Assembly (NCBI GenBank): GCA_015698305.1 | Contig: CP048620.1 | Span: 2,254,001 to 2,318,000, forward strand | DNA length: 64,000 nt | Direction of reading: 5' to 3' | Origin: Candidatus Nitrohelix vancouverensis | GTDB lineage: Bacteria; Nitrospinota; Nitrospinia; Nitrospinales; VA-1 | Shown here: positions 46,322 to 57,335 of the stretch, piece by piece | How positions within the stretch are numbered: the first letter of the stretch is position 1 | How the letters are laid out: each line of letters begins with the position of its first letter | Position numbers and translations under genes: made by a program | Notes under the pieces: model-generated | Told to the model about the DNA's origin: nothing | Databases searched by the model: none | Seen by the model: only the letters and a program-made list of their open reading frames with translations

Positions 46322-48601
46322 ATGGCCGAAGAATCTTTTTCAAGACCTCCTGACGATTCCGTTAAAAAAAAGGAATCGACGCCTTCTCAATTTGACGTGA
46401 AGCAATTCAGTGAATTGATTGACCGCGCCGCGCTGGAACGTAAAAATCTCCAGATGCTGGCTGAGTATTTCGATAAGAAATCGGATGAGCTGGAACAACG
46501 CCAACGATTTTTCGAAAGCATCAACACCCGCCTTCCCGACACTCTAAAAAAGCTCGATAATCTCAATATCCGTATGGAAGAAGTGAAGACCCTCGACGTG
46601 CGCGTCCGGGATTTTCAGCGGATTTCCAAAGAGCTGGAGTCCAACTACTCAACCCTGACCCGTGAATTGGAAGAGATGCACCTGCTCACGGAGCATATTG
46701 GCAACAAGGTCAAGGGACTGGAGCAACAGCGCAATCTGGTCGAGAAGGCCAATGAAGACGCGGGCCGACTGAATGTCCTGATCTGGGACATGGATTCCAA
46801 GGTCAAAAAACTCAAGGAAGAAAACAAAAAGGTCAAGGAAACCGATCGCAACATCAATCGCCTGGAACACATGCTGGAGACCATCTCCGGTCATATGGAA
46901 GAGGTCGTTGAATTCAAGGATACGATGAAGTCTACGGCGGGCAAGGTCGTGGAGATGAAAGACGTTCTGATCGAACTCGATTCACGCTACGAACGTATCC
47001 GCAAGGAAAAAACCATCATTGAAGGTTACACGAGAGACGCCTCCGAGTTGAAACGATCTCTCGCCACGCTTCAGGAAGATTACGGAAAACTTCTGGGGCA
47101 GAGCCACATGATCAAGGAAACCCAGGACACGCTCAACCAACTGGTGCGCGACACCGCTGAATTGAAGATTGAGTCGAAAAATATTTCCGTAAAAAATGAA
47201 ATGATTCGCGCCATCAGCGGTCGCCTGAGGGATCTGGATTCCATCGCCGTTGAAGTGGAGACGCGCATCTCCAAGATATCCGAAGAAAAAGTCATCATCG
47301 ACAAGACCGAAGAGAAAATCAATAAACTGAATACCTTTCTCATCGACAATCTGAGCAACAAGATGAAACTGCTCAAGGACGAAATGAAAGTCATCGACGG
47401 CGCCAGCGAAAAGATGGGTCGATTCAATATCATGGCGGAGGAAGCGGATCAGAAGTTGTCTCGGCTCGATGAGGAGATTCAGAAGGCCGACACGATTCAG
47501 GGCATCCTTGTTAAGATCGAGGAGTTGGGCGAGACCACGCAACAGCAGATGAGCGAGATCATTCGGAAAAATCAACTCGTCAGCCAGGTTGACAAGAAGA
47601 TCAACGACCTCAGCTCCATGGTCATCAGTCTCGACGTCAAGATGGAAACGCAGATGCAACGAAAAGCCCTCATCGAGAAAATGGAGAAGAAGGTGGACGG
47701 TCTGGATTTCTTCATTGAAGAAGCCAATATCAAGATCGCCAACGTGACCAAGAAAATCGACTTCCTAGAAAAAATCGATCAGCGTCTCGAAGATTTGAAG
47801 AACATGACCAACACGGTCGAAGAAAAGATTCTCGACATTGCCAAAGAGAAGGCGGCGATCGACGATCAGGAACGCCGCATGAACAGCCTGTCTTCAAAAC
47901 TCAGCATTCTTGAAATTGAGATGCGTTCCAAGTTCAAAGACCTGCAGGACGCGAACGATGAAATCGTGAAGATTGAAGGCATCCGTCAGGAACTGGGGGA
48001 GGTCTCCGTTAATTTTGAAGACAAGGTCGCCTTGCTGGACAAAGACCTGATCAAAGTCCAGCACACCGAGAACAAGATTCAGGATCTGGAGCGCCTGCTC
48101 AAAGACCTGCGCGACCGCCAGCAATCTCTGGAAGAAAATGAGGATACGATCCTGCGCGCCGAAAAGAAGGTGGACTTGTTGGGCAATATGTTGTCGCAAC
48201 TGGAAATCCGAATCAAGAGCGTGAACTCCAGCGAGAACAAGGTCAAGGAAACGCAACGGGCGTTGGCGGAACTGGAAGCGGTGATCAAGCATGCGAATAT
48301 GGAACGCGACCGAATCGAACGAGAGAAAGAGCACATCGATCAGATCAACGTGAATATAGAAAAACTAACCTCCATCACCGAAGAAGCGGAATCCAAAATC
48401 GATCTTCTAAACAGTCGCATTCACATGCTGGACGAAGTGGAGAAGAAACTGGGCGCTCTCAAGTTGATGTCAGAGGACGTGGGCGTGAAAGTGCAGAGTT
48501 TGAAGGAAGAGGAGAGCACCATTTCGAGAGCGGTGGAGAGTGTTGCGGAATTGAAGTTTTTGTTGAGCGAAGTTGAGAAAAAGAAACAGGGGCTTCTCTG
48601 A
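46322..48601 (+). CDS. Large cytoplasmic coiled-coil protein
   Basis: This 759-residue protein is almost entirely charged heptad repeats (rich in Glu, Lys, Leu, Ile, Asp), with no signal peptide, membrane segment or enzyme motif. Similar phrases recur at irregular intervals (for example KVDGLDFFIEEANIKI, KVDLLGNMLSQLEIRI, KIDLLNSRIHMLDEVE), suggesting internal duplication of a unit of about 40-60 residues. It probably forms a long rod or filament (cytoskeleton-like or scaffold). It stands alone under its own promoter. I recognise no family; function unknown. Confidence 0.7.
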   Translation: MAEESFSRPPDDSVKKKESTPSQFDVKQFSELIDRAALERKNLQMLAEYFDKKSDELEQRQRFFESINTRLPDTLKKLDNLNIRMEEVKTLDVRVRDFQRISKELESNYSTLTRELEEMHLLTEHIGNKVKGLEQQRNLVEKANEDAGRLNVLIWDMDSKVKKLKEENKKVKETDRNINRLEHMLETISGHMEEVVEFKDTMKSTAGKVVEMKDVLIELDSRYERIRKEKTIIEGYTRDASELKRSLATLQEDYGKLLGQSHMIKETQDTLNQLVRDTAELKIESKNISVKNEMIRAISGRLRDLDSIAVEVETRISKISEEKVIIDKTEEKINKLNTFLIDNLSNKMKLLKDEMKVIDGASEKMGRFNIMAEEADQKLSRLDEEIQKADTIQGILVKIEELGETTQQQMSEIIRKNQLVSQVDKKINDLSSMVISLDVKMETQMQRKALIEKMEKKVDGLDFFIEEANIKIANVTKKIDFLEKIDQRLEDLKNMTNTVEEKILDIAKEKAAIDDQERRMNSLSSKLSILEIEMRSKFKDLQDANDEIVKIEGIRQELGEVSVNFEDKVALLDKDLIKVQHTENKIQDLERLLKDLRDRQQSLEENEDTILRAEKKVDLLGNMLSQLEIRIKSVNSSENKVKETQRALAELEAVIKHANMERDRIEREKEHIDQINVNIEKLTSITEEAESKIDLLNSRIHMLDEVEKKLGALKLMSEDVGVKVQSLKEEESTISRAVESVAELKFLLSEVEKKKQGLL

Positions 48602-48781
48602 TTATTCCTTCGCGAATCCAGATATTCACAGCTTTTATTTAAAGGGTGTCGCCATCCCCGTATAGCGGTTGTTCCACGCCCCTTGCCTGAAAAAATTCCT
48701 TCCGTTTATTTTAATAGATATAAAAAAATTGATATGACATTTCTAGCCCTTGCATCAACAGGGTATGAGGAGATATGAAGA

Positions 48782-49642
48782 ATGGATACTATGTTGACGG
48801 GAGTCATCGGCGGTAGCGGTTTGTACAAGATGAAAGAGTTGAAAATACTCGAAGAGAGGGACGTTGAAACTCCGTTCGGCTCGCCGTCTGATAAAGTGGT
48901 TATTGGTGAATTGAACGGCGTTCGTCTGGCGTTTTTACCGAGACATGGCGTGGGCCATCGCATCCCGCCGTCGGATATCAATTTTCGCGCCAACATCTAC
49001 GCGATGAAGAAACTGGGCGTCGAGCGAATCGTGTCCATCAGCGCGGTCGGCAGTATGAAGGAAGAATACCCGCCAGGGCATTTCGTGATTCCTGACCAGT
49101 TCATTGATCGCACGCATCGCCGCATCTCTACATTTTTCACGAACGGTCTGGTCGGTCATGTCAGCTTTGCCGACCCGGTATGCGGCACGCTATCGAATCT
49201 CTTGTACGAGTCTGCGCAGGCGGTTGGCGCGCCGACGCATAAAGGCGGTTCCTATATCTGCATCGAAGGACCCCAGTTTTCCAGCCGCGCCGAATCGCAT
49301 CTGTACCGTCAATGGGGCGTTGACGTGATTGGCATGACCAACGTGACCGAGGCCAAACTGGCGCGGGAAGCCGGACTGTGTTATGCGACGCTGGCGCTGG
49401 TAACCGATTACGATTGCTGGAAAGTGGAAGAAGAGGAAGTGACGCTGGAAGCCGTTTTGGAAATCATGCACAAGAATGTGGAGATGGCCCAGCGCGTATT
49501 GAAGGATCTCATTGGACGTCTGGAAACGGCGCCGTCGTGGAATTGCAAAAAGGCCGCGGCAAATGCGATTGTTACCGACCGGAGTCTGATCCCCGAAAAA
49601 TTGAAAAAGGACATGTCGATTCTGTTCGAGGAGTTATCGTGA
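48782..49642 (+). CDS. mtnP: 5'-methylthioadenosine phosphorylase
   Basis: MtnP splits 5'-methylthioadenosine, a by-product of polyamine and other SAM-dependent pathways, to adenine and methylthioribose-1-phosphate. The 286-residue protein has [11 protein letters not shown], the phosphate-binding [50 protein letters not shown], and the substrate block [13 protein letters not shown]. It ends with [33 protein letters not shown] guanosine- or inosine-using relative (PNP) is less likely. The stop overlaps hemL (GTGA). Confidence 0.93.
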   Translation: MDTMLTGVIGGSGLYKMKELKILEERDVETPFGSPSDKVVIGELNGVRLAFLPRHGVGHRIPPSDINFRANIYAMKKLGVERIVSISAVGSMKEEYPPGHFVIPDQFIDRTHRRISTFFTNGLVGHVSFADPVCGTLSNLLYESAQAVGAPTHKGGSYICIEGPQFSSRAESHLYRQWGVDVIGMTNVTEAKLAREAGLCYATLALVTDYDCWKVEEEEVTLEAVLEIMHKNVEMAQRVLKDLIGRLETAPSWNCKKAAANAIVTDRSLIPEKLKKDMSILFEELS

Positions 49643-50931
49643 AGCGAAGCCAGTCAGAAAAATTATTCGAAGAAGCCCAACGCTACATGCCCGGCGGCGT
49701 TAACAGCCCGGTGCGAGCGTTCAAATCCGTTGGCGGTCATCCCCTGTTCATTCAAAGCGCGCAGGGCGCGCGTATCACCGACGCGGACGGCAATGAATTC
49801 ATCGACTACGTCGGTTCCTGGGGACCGTTGATTCTGGGTCATGCGCACCCGCGCATCGTCGAGGCGATCACGAAACAGGCAAAAATCGGAACCAGTTACG
49901 GCGCGCCCACAACGATGGAAATTGATCTGGCAAAAAAGGTGGTCGACTGCGTTCCCTCCATCGAAATGGTGCGTATGGTCAACTCCGGCACCGAAGCGGT
50001 GATGAGCGCCTTGCGGTTGGCCCGCGGCGTTACCGGTCGAGATTTTATCGTGAAGTTTGAGGGCTGTTATCACGGCCACGGCGACAGCTTGCTGGTTAAG
50101 GCGGGATCGGGGCTGGCCTCTCTGGGCATTCCGGATTCGCCGGGTATTGTTGACGATCTGGCTCACAAAACCCTGACGCTTCCCTACAACGACAGCGATA
50201 AAGTTCGTGAATTGTTTGACAAGCGCGGCGATGAAATCGCCTGTCTGATTGTGGAACCCATCGCCGGCAATATGGGCGTGGTGCCTCCGCGACCCGGATT
50301 TTTGCAGACCCTGCGCGAGGTCACACAGGAGCATGGCGCCTTGCTGATATTTGACGAAGTCATCACCGGCTTCCGCGTTGGACTGGGCGGCGCCCAGGAA
50401 TTGTATGGCATCCAACCGGATCTGACCACGCTTGGAAAAATCATCGGCGGCGGTTTACCCGTTGGAGCTTACGGCGGAAGCGCAAAATTGATGTCCAATA
50501 TTTCCCCTGTTGGGCCGGTGTATCAGGCCGGAACCTTGTCGGGAAATCCATTGGCGATGGTGGCCGGTAGCGCCATGCTGGAGGCGCTGTCTGAGCCGGG
50601 ACTGTATGAATCTCTGGATGCAATGGCAAAAACTTTATGCGACGGCTTTCAACAACACGCCGATCGATTGGGAATTCCCGTGCAGATTCAGCGCGTCGGT
50701 TCCATGTTTTCGATGTTTTTCACGGATCAGGAGATCGTCGATTTTGCCTCTGTCAAAACCGCCGATGCGGATTTTTTCAAGAAATATTTTAACGCTCTGT
50801 TGGAAGAGGGCGTGGCGATAGCGCCTTCTGCGTTTGAAGCGGGCTTTGTCAACGCCGCTCATACTAATGAAGATATCGAAAAAACGCTTGAAGCGATGGG
50901 CACGGCGCTCGGCCGGGCGATGAATAAATAA
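49639..50931 (+). CDS. hemL: Glutamate-1-semialdehyde 2,1-aminomutase
   Basis: HemL makes 5-aminolevulinate for haem by the C5 pathway. The 430-residue PLP enzyme has the start [63 protein letters not shown], and the PLP-lysine block [18 protein letters not shown]. It starts at GTG 49639 (GGAG 7 bases upstream), overlapping the mtnP stop. The link to mtnP looks translational only. Haem supply is consistent with the c-type cytochromes 4-7 kb downstream. Confidence 0.96.
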   Translation: MKRSQSEKLFEEAQRYMPGGVNSPVRAFKSVGGHPLFIQSAQGARITDADGNEFIDYVGSWGPLILGHAHPRIVEAITKQAKIGTSYGAPTTMEIDLAKKVVDCVPSIEMVRMVNSGTEAVMSALRLARGVTGRDFIVKFEGCYHGHGDSLLVKAGSGLASLGIPDSPGIVDDLAHKTLTLPYNDSDKVRELFDKRGDEIACLIVEPIAGNMGVVPPRPGFLQTLREVTQEHGALLIFDEVITGFRVGLGGAQELYGIQPDLTTLGKIIGGGLPVGAYGGSAKLMSNISPVGPVYQAGTLSGNPLAMVAGSAMLEALSEPGLYESLDAMAKTLCDGFQQHADRLGIPVQIQRVGSMFSMFFTDQEIVDFASVKTADADFFKKYFNALLEEGVAIAPSAFEAGFVNAAHTNEDIEKTLEAMGTALGRAMNK

Positions 50932-50995
50932 TTACAAAGCAAGGCGCGGCCTCAGAATCTGACGGATCGCGATTAAAAAATTAAATGCAGGCTGA

Positions 50996-52309
<1,314 letters not shown>

Positions 52310-52363
52310 AATTTTGATATTATTGGACTTAGGCAGTTTTTCGCAACTCTTGATGCGTTCTGA

Positions 52364-52687
52364 ATGAGTAAATATTCGACTTATCATAAATCCATCTTTC
52401 TGAGCATCGCTTTTTTCATGGTGATGATTCTGGTCGCCATATTTCATAAAGATGGAATAATGACAGTTTTTAAAATCGAAACGGAAGCGCTTTCCCTGGA
52501 ACAAAGCAATGATCGTATCCGCGAGGAAAACAAACGCCTGACTCAAGAGATAGCGCTTCTGCGATCCGACCCCTATGCGATCGAAACCATAGCGCGGGAA
52601 AAATTAAATCTCGTTCGCCCCGGTGAAAAAATGTATCGCATCCTTCCTCTGGACCCAGATAATTCCCCTGCGATGGGGAAGAACTGA
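52364..52687 (+). CDS. ftsB: Septum formation initiator (FtsB/DivIC family)
   Basis: This 107-residue protein has one N-terminal membrane span (about 9-28), then a coiled coil (about 40-68: SNDRIREENKRLTQEIALLRSD) and the conserved PYAIETIAREKLNLVRPGEKMYRI end. FtsB joins FtsL and FtsQ in the divisome. The eno-ftsB order matches many Gram-negative genomes and supports the call. Confidence 0.9.
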   Translation: MSKYSTYHKSIFLSIAFFMVMILVAIFHKDGIMTVFKIETEALSLEQSNDRIREENKRLTQEIALLRSDPYAIETIAREKLNLVRPGEKMYRILPLDPDNSPAMGKN

Positions 52688-53180
52688 ATCCCTCCCACAG
52701 CGTATTATCCGATTTTTGTATTTGTTCTGATTTGAAATTTACGTTAAAGCGCGGGCTTCTAGGCGGAGCCGTATTATTCGGATATTCTATTTTTAAATTG
52801 CTATAAACCTGAGTCTTCAAGAAGTTTTTTTAAATTCACTATAAATAAAGATTTTTTTGAGCCGTTTTTCAGTCGTTTTGCAGGGGGGAGAGGATGCCTT
52901 GGATTTTGCTGGTTTTCTTTCAATAAAAAAATTAAAATATATTGAATAAGATATTGATATTTTTAAGATAAATGGTAAAGTAGTCTCATTCAAAATAAAT
53001 GAAACTTCTACGGGATAGGACGCAGATTCTTTGAGTCGCACCCATTTTAGATACCAAGTTCCTTGCATGTTTAAATTTTTTCCAAGAACGCTTTGGGGGT
53101 CATCGAACAGCGAGGGTCTTAAGAAATTCTATATATTTTGATCAGTCAAGTTTTGCATTTTCAATTCGTTTGGAGGAGAT
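52688..53180. other. AT-rich intergenic region before HU/IHF gene
   Basis: About 490 bp. Diverged direct repeats (CGTATTATCCG at 52701 and CGTATTATTCGG at 52770) stand 69 bp apart. A 10-codon frame (52894-52926, MPWILLVFFQ) follows a GGGGGGAGAGG ribosome-binding-site-like run. An 83-codon minus-strand frame (52817-53068) lacks supporting signals. I annotate no gene here. The promoter of the HU/IHF gene should lie in the right-hand part. Confidence 0.35.
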
Positions 53181-53468
53181 ATGACCAAGCAAGACATCAT
53201 AAACAGGGTGAGTAGCAAAGCCGATCTTTCCAGAGCGAAAGCCGAGGAAGCGGTTGAAACTGTTATTGAATTGATTAAAGAATCTTTGGGCCAGGGTGAA
53301 GCCGTGATTCTTCGTCGTTTCGGGACATTTCAGGTTCGGGCTAAAACCAAGCGAATGGGGCGTAATCCCAAAACGGGACAGGAAGCTGAAATTTCCGCCA
53401 GAAAAGTGGTTCGATTCAAGTCTGGAAAGCATTTCAAGTCCACGGTAAATGTAAACGAGAAGGAGTAG
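53181..53468 (+). CDS. HU/IHF-family DNA-bending protein
   Basis: This 95-residue nucleoid protein is of the DNABII family. It has an N-terminal helical dimer region (TKQDIINRVSSKADLSRAKAEEAVETVIEL), the conserved LRRFGTFQVR, and the DNA-binding arm GRNPKTGQEAEISARKVVRFKSGKHFK. The arm proline (NPKTG) that kinks DNA is present. The ISARKVV ending is more like IHF-alpha than HU, but the distinction is not firm. A strong GGAGGAG lies 4 bases before the ATG. Convergent with queA. Confidence 0.92.
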   Translation: MTKQDIINRVSSKADLSRAKAEEAVETVIELIKESLGQGEAVILRRFGTFQVRAKTKRMGRNPKTGQEAEISARKVVRFKSGKHFKSTVNVNEKE

Positions 53469-53491
53469 CCTTTTCGAGCTTACCTTGATCG

Positions 53492-54559
53492 CTATGTAAT
53501 GAGCATCGCATCTCCGTAACTGAAAAATCGATACTTTTGTTTTATGGCCTCATGGTAGGCCTGTTTAATCAAATCGGAACCCCCAAATGCGCAGGTCAGC
53601 AGGAACAATGTGGATTTGGGCAGGTGAAAATTGGTTAAAAGCAAGTCCACGTTTTTAATGTCGTGGCCCGGATAAATAAAGATGTCGGTTGATCCGCTGA
53701 TATTTGATCCGGCTTCCACTGTCAGCTTCACTGATTCAAGCGTTCGGACACAGGTCGTCCCAACCGCCAGAATGGGTTTCCCTTCCTTCTTTTGAATAAC
53801 CAGTTTATTCCACTCCTCACGCTCGATCAGAAAATTTTCATTTTCCATGCGGTGTTTTTCAATAATCTCTTCGCGTATCGGCTGGAAGGTTCCCGGTCCC
53901 ACCAGTAAAGTCAAGTACGCCAGAGTTGCTCCTGCCTGTTTTAACTGATCCATCACAGTCTCAGTGAAGTGCAGACCCGCTGTCGGCGCGGCTACGGCCC
54001 CATCGTTCCTTGCGAACACGGTTTGATAGCGATCCCGATCGAGTTGTTTCAATTCTGTTTCATCAGTGAGAGAGCGCTTGATGTAGGGCGGCAAAGGCAT
54101 GTCCGCCTGTTCGATCAAACGCTTCTTTAAAGCGTCGCCCGCGACATCGAATTTCAAGACGGCGTATGCATCTTCTCTTCCTGCAAATACAGCCTCCAGA
54201 GTTCCGTCGCAATAGCGAATGCGCAGGCCCGGTTTCAATCGCGACAAGCCTTTTATCAAGGCCCGGCAGGTTCCTGAATCGTCGCGGCTCACGATAAGAG
54301 TTTCAAATATTCTGTCAGAGCCATCGATGCGTCCAAATAATTTACCGGGAACGACCCGCGCATTATTGAAGGTCAGCAGACAGTTGTCGGGAATCAATTG
54401 CGGCAGTTCATGGAAGGCGTGATGGGAGATTTCGCCGCGTTTCCGGTCGATGACCATCAGGCGGGATGAATCCCGAGTTTCTGCAGGCCGTTGCGCGATC
54501 AGTTCAGCGGGAAGTTCAAAATCAAAATCAGAGAGATTCACAGAGACACCGGTTGGCAA
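53492..54559 (-). CDS. queA: S-adenosylmethionine:tRNA ribosyltransferase-isomerase
   Basis: QueA transfers the ribosyl part of SAM to make epoxyqueuosine in tRNA wobble positions. The 355-residue protein has DFDFELPAELIAQRPAETRDSSRLM, the family block MPLPPYIKR, TVFARNDGAVAAPTAGLHFTE and GPGTFQPIREE, and the end LPKSTLFLLTCAFGG. The start is uncertain (TTG 54559 or GTG 54541); neither has a good ribosome-binding site. No other que gene is in the window. Confidence 0.95.
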   Translation of the reverse strand: MPTGVSVNLSDFDFELPAELIAQRPAETRDSSRLMVIDRKRGEISHHAFHELPQLIPDNCLLTFNNARVVPGKLFGRIDGSDRIFETLIVSRDDSGTCRALIKGLSRLKPGLRIRYCDGTLEAVFAGREDAYAVLKFDVAGDALKKRLIEQADMPLPPYIKRSLTDETELKQLDRDRYQTVFARNDGAVAAPTAGLHFTETVMDQLKQAGATLAYLTLLVGPGTFQPIREEIIEKHRMENENFLIEREEWNKLVIQKKEGKPILAVGTTCVRTLESVKLTVEAGSNISGSTDIFIYPGHDIKNVDLLLTNFHLPKSTLFLLTCAFGGSDLIKQAYHEAIKQKYRFFSYGDAMLIT

Positions 54560-54914
54560 AGAAGGGAGAACGGATCAATCAACAGGGTGAGTTTGGGTGA
54601 AAGCGATAGTCATGTATAGCTACAGTTGTTTTATATGCAATCGGGCGCGTTGCGGCCTTGCAATGTGCAATAACATAGGACAGATTGACGCCCGGTTCAA
54701 ATGAAAGATAGCAAGCCTTTGCGAAAGAATTTTCAGGCAAGCCAAAAGAGCTATCTGAGAATGACTGAAACACCGCATTTACAGTGCATAAGGCCTTGAA
54801 AATCTGGAAACAAAATGGCCTTAACTATTGACCCCAACCTTGTTTTATATTATCCTTCGACCGTTAATATAGAGGGTTTCTTGGCGTTTTACTCAAATGT
54901 TCTTGGGGGAACTA
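54560..54914. other. Divergent intergenic region, queA / cytochrome gene
   Basis: About 355 bp between divergent genes. TTGACC (54828-54833), 17-base spacer and TATCCT (54851-54856) make a fair sigma-70-like promoter 59 bp before the cytochrome start. The left part shows no gene. Confidence 0.45.
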
Positions 54915-55817
54915 ATGTACAAAATTTTAAAGAATCTGAGTCTGGCATTGGTTGCCATGGTACTCGTCATAGGAAATAGCGATCCGGCTTTTGCAAAAAA
55001 GAAGAAAGTACCGGCTTCGCCTAAATACGTGGGAGCTGTTAAATGTAACGGAAGTTGTCATGACCCGTATTATCAGGCATGGAAGAATTCCCCCCACGGT
55101 GGAACTTACAAATTATTGAAAGCAGGCGAGCGAGCCGAGGCTAAAAAACGAGCCAAGTTGGACCCTGATGAGGACTACACGACCAACCCTCTCTGTCTGC
55201 GCTGTCATACGACCGGTTATCGCCAGAAAGGCGGATTTAAAGCGGCGGATTCCAAGAAACCTTCAGCCATTGACCCTTCCGAGCCAAATCTGGAGCAGGT
55301 CGGTTGTGAAATGTGTCACTCCGTCGCAGGCGGATCGCAGATGCGCGTTGTGATGAAGAACACGAAGGGCGACTTTGCCAAGGCCGATATCGAAAAATAC
55401 GGACAGCGCTGGGATTATGCGAATGTCTGTACGCGATGTCACACGCATCCCAAAACGCCGTTCCTGCCCAGTGTCCATGATAAATACAAATTCAATTTTG
55501 AAGAACGCAAAATGAAGGTTCACGAAATTGATAAATATTGGACGGAAGATAATCAGGACCAAAAGGTAGAGAAAAAGGCCGACCGAGCTAAGGAAACAGG
55601 CATTACCGAGAAAACTCCTCTTGTGATCGAGGACTTTAAATTGCTTGAGAAGAAGGGCAAGAAGAAGCTCGTGTTTGATAAAAAGACGCTTCCTTATCAG
55701 TCGGTTTCCAAGAAAGACAAAAAGGAGTTCAAGAAGAAGTTTGGTAAGAAATATAAAAAGACCAAAGAATGGAAAGAGTTTCTTGCCAAACGAGATCCTT
55801 ACGTCTACAAGAAGTAA
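54915..55817 (+). CDS. Secreted tetraheme cytochrome c (c554-like)
   Basis: This 300-residue protein has a signal peptide (about 1-27, cleaved after FA) and haem sites at CLRCH (94-98), CEMCH (131-135) and CTRCH (172-176). A fourth site, CNGSCH (44-49), has three residues between the cysteines. The spacing and the VGAVKC...CHDPYYQAWKNSPHG start resemble the cytochrome c554 family, periplasmic electron carriers. The last 90 residues are strongly Lys-rich, unlike c554, and might bind an acidic partner or membrane. GGGGG lies 6 bases before ATG 54915. A diheme cytochrome is 1.5 kb downstream on the other strand. Confidence 0.9.
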   Translation: MYKILKNLSLALVAMVLVIGNSDPAFAKKKKVPASPKYVGAVKCNGSCHDPYYQAWKNSPHGGTYKLLKAGERAEAKKRAKLDPDEDYTTNPLCLRCHTTGYRQKGGFKAADSKKPSAIDPSEPNLEQVGCEMCHSVAGGSQMRVVMKNTKGDFAKADIEKYGQRWDYANVCTRCHTHPKTPFLPSVHDKYKFNFEERKMKVHEIDKYWTEDNQDQKVEKKADRAKETGITEKTPLVIEDFKLLEKKGKKKLVFDKKTLPYQSVSKKDKKEFKKKFGKKYKKTKEWKEFLAKRDPYVYKK

Positions 55818-55875
55818 ATTGAATGGTAGCGAGTTTCGTTTGAATCGCTCTCATAAAAATAGTTGAGCTTTAATG

Positions 55876-55908
55876 AAAGGCCTGGTCCGCTTGGACCGGG
55901 CCTTTTAT
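55876..55908 (+). terminator. Intrinsic terminator after cytochrome gene
   Basis: AAGGCC-T-GGTCC (55877-55888), loop GCTT, GGACC-G-GGCCTT (55893-55904), followed by TT and then ATCG. The 12-bp stem has one T-G wobble. Ends the cytochrome transcript before the UGDH gene. Confidence 0.85.
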
Positions 55909-55929
55909 CGTAGAACGCAACCTTAAACA

Positions 55930-57324
55930 GTGGATTCAATGAGCCAACCCGGATTTGTTAAAAATATTTTATGCATTGGGGCCGGTTATGTAGGCGGCCC
56001 TACGATGACGGTGATCGCCAACCAGTGCCCGGATTACAAGGTCACGGTTGTCGATATCTCGGAAGACAGGATCAATGCGTGGAACTCTGACAAGCTCCCC
56101 ATCTTTGAGGTGGGTCTGGATGAGCGAATTAAAAAATCGCGCGGCAAGAATTTATTTTTCTCCACGCAAATCGACGAAGAGATTGAAGCGGCAGACATTA
56201 TTTTTGTCGCTGTGAACACGCCGACCAAAACCTTTGGCGAGGGAGCAGGCAAGGCGGCGGACCTTCAATACATTGAGAAAACGGCGCGCCGGATCAAGAG
56301 TGCGGCGAAGTCTTCCAAGATCGTCATTGAAAAGAGCACAATCCCGGTGCGCGCGGCGGAAACGCTGGAAACGATTCTTCATTCTGGAGAAGGCTCGGTT
56401 CGATTCGAAATTTTATCCAACCCGGAGTTTATGGCTGAAGGGACGGCGATTCAGGATATGGAATGCCCCGACCGTATATTGATCGGCTCGAACGACACGG
56501 ATACGGGGCGCGCGGCGCGGGATGAATTGATGAAAATTTATCTCAACTGGGTGCCTCGCGAAAAATTAATCACCACCAATTTGTGGAGTAGTGAACTGTC
56601 CAAGCTGGTTTCCAACGCTTTTTTAGCGCAGAGAATTTCCTCGATCAACAGCATCGCGGCCTTGTGCGAGGCGACCGAAGCGGATGTGAGCGAAGTGGCC
56701 CGCGCAGTGGGTATGGACTCGCGAATCGGTCCCAAATTTCTGGGGGCGGGCGTGGGTTTTGGCGGTTCCTGTTTTCGCAAGGATATTCTGCATCTGGTTT
56801 ACCTCTGCGAATATTATGATCTGGAGGAAGTCGCGCGTTTCTGGGAGCAGGTGGTTGCGATCAACAATTATCAGGTCGAGCGATTTGTGAAGCGCATTTT
56901 ACACGCCATGTTCAATACGCTGGTGGGAAAAAAAATCGCTATCTTTGGATACGCTTTCAAACCGGATACCAGCGACACGCGGGACGCCCCCGCCAGTTAC
57001 GTTTGCCATCGCCTGATGACGGAACAAGCGGTTCTCGCCATCACGGACCCGCACGCTCTGGGCAACGCCCGGTTCGACTTTGAGACGGACCCGGAGGGTG
57101 TGAGTTTTTGCGAAGATCCCTATGAAGCGGTGCGCGGAGCGCATGCGATTGCTTTGGTTACGGAATGGAAGCAATTTCGCGAGCTGGATTATCAGCGGAT
57201 TTTTTCCGCTATGGAACAGCCCGCATTCATCTTTGATGGTCGCAACCTTCTCGACCACAAAGCCCTCCATGAAATCGGCTTCAATGTATACCCACTGGGC
57301 AAGCCCTCTCTAACCCATTTCTAG
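55930..57324 (+). CDS. UDP-glucose 6-dehydrogenase, animal-like type
   Basis: This enzyme oxidises UDP-glucose to UDP-glucuronate for polysaccharide or LPS. The 464-residue protein has the NAD motif CIGAGYVGGPTMTVIA, VNTPTKTFGEGAGKAADLQYIE, EKSTIPVRAAETLE and NPEFMAEGTAIQD. The catalytic Cys block is GAGVGFGGSCFRKDILHLVYLC, and the C-terminal half has FGYAFKPDTSDTRDAPA. These segments, above all the N-terminal CIGAGYVGGPTMTVIANQCP, follow the animal/plant enzyme more closely than the usual bacterial UGDH. GTG 55930 or ATG 55939 may be the start. No polysaccharide cluster is adjacent. Confidence 0.93.
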   Translation: MDSMSQPGFVKNILCIGAGYVGGPTMTVIANQCPDYKVTVVDISEDRINAWNSDKLPIFEVGLDERIKKSRGKNLFFSTQIDEEIEAADIIFVAVNTPTKTFGEGAGKAADLQYIEKTARRIKSAAKSSKIVIEKSTIPVRAAETLETILHSGEGSVRFEILSNPEFMAEGTAIQDMECPDRILIGSNDTDTGRAARDELMKIYLNWVPREKLITTNLWSSELSKLVSNAFLAQRISSINSIAALCEATEADVSEVARAVGMDSRIGPKFLGAGVGFGGSCFRKDILHLVYLCEYYDLEEVARFWEQVVAINNYQVERFVKRILHAMFNTLVGKKIAIFGYAFKPDTSDTRDAPASYVCHRLMTEQAVLAITDPHALGNARFDFETDPEGVSFCEDPYEAVRGAHAIALVTEWKQFRELDYQRIFSAMEQPAFIFDGRNLLDHKALHEIGFNVYPLGKPSLTHF

Positions 57325-57335
57325 TCAAGACGCGC

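Noticed and set aside
52817-53068. 83-codon minus-strand frame in the AT-rich gap before HU/IHF
   Set aside because: No ribosome-binding site and AT-rich compositional noise.
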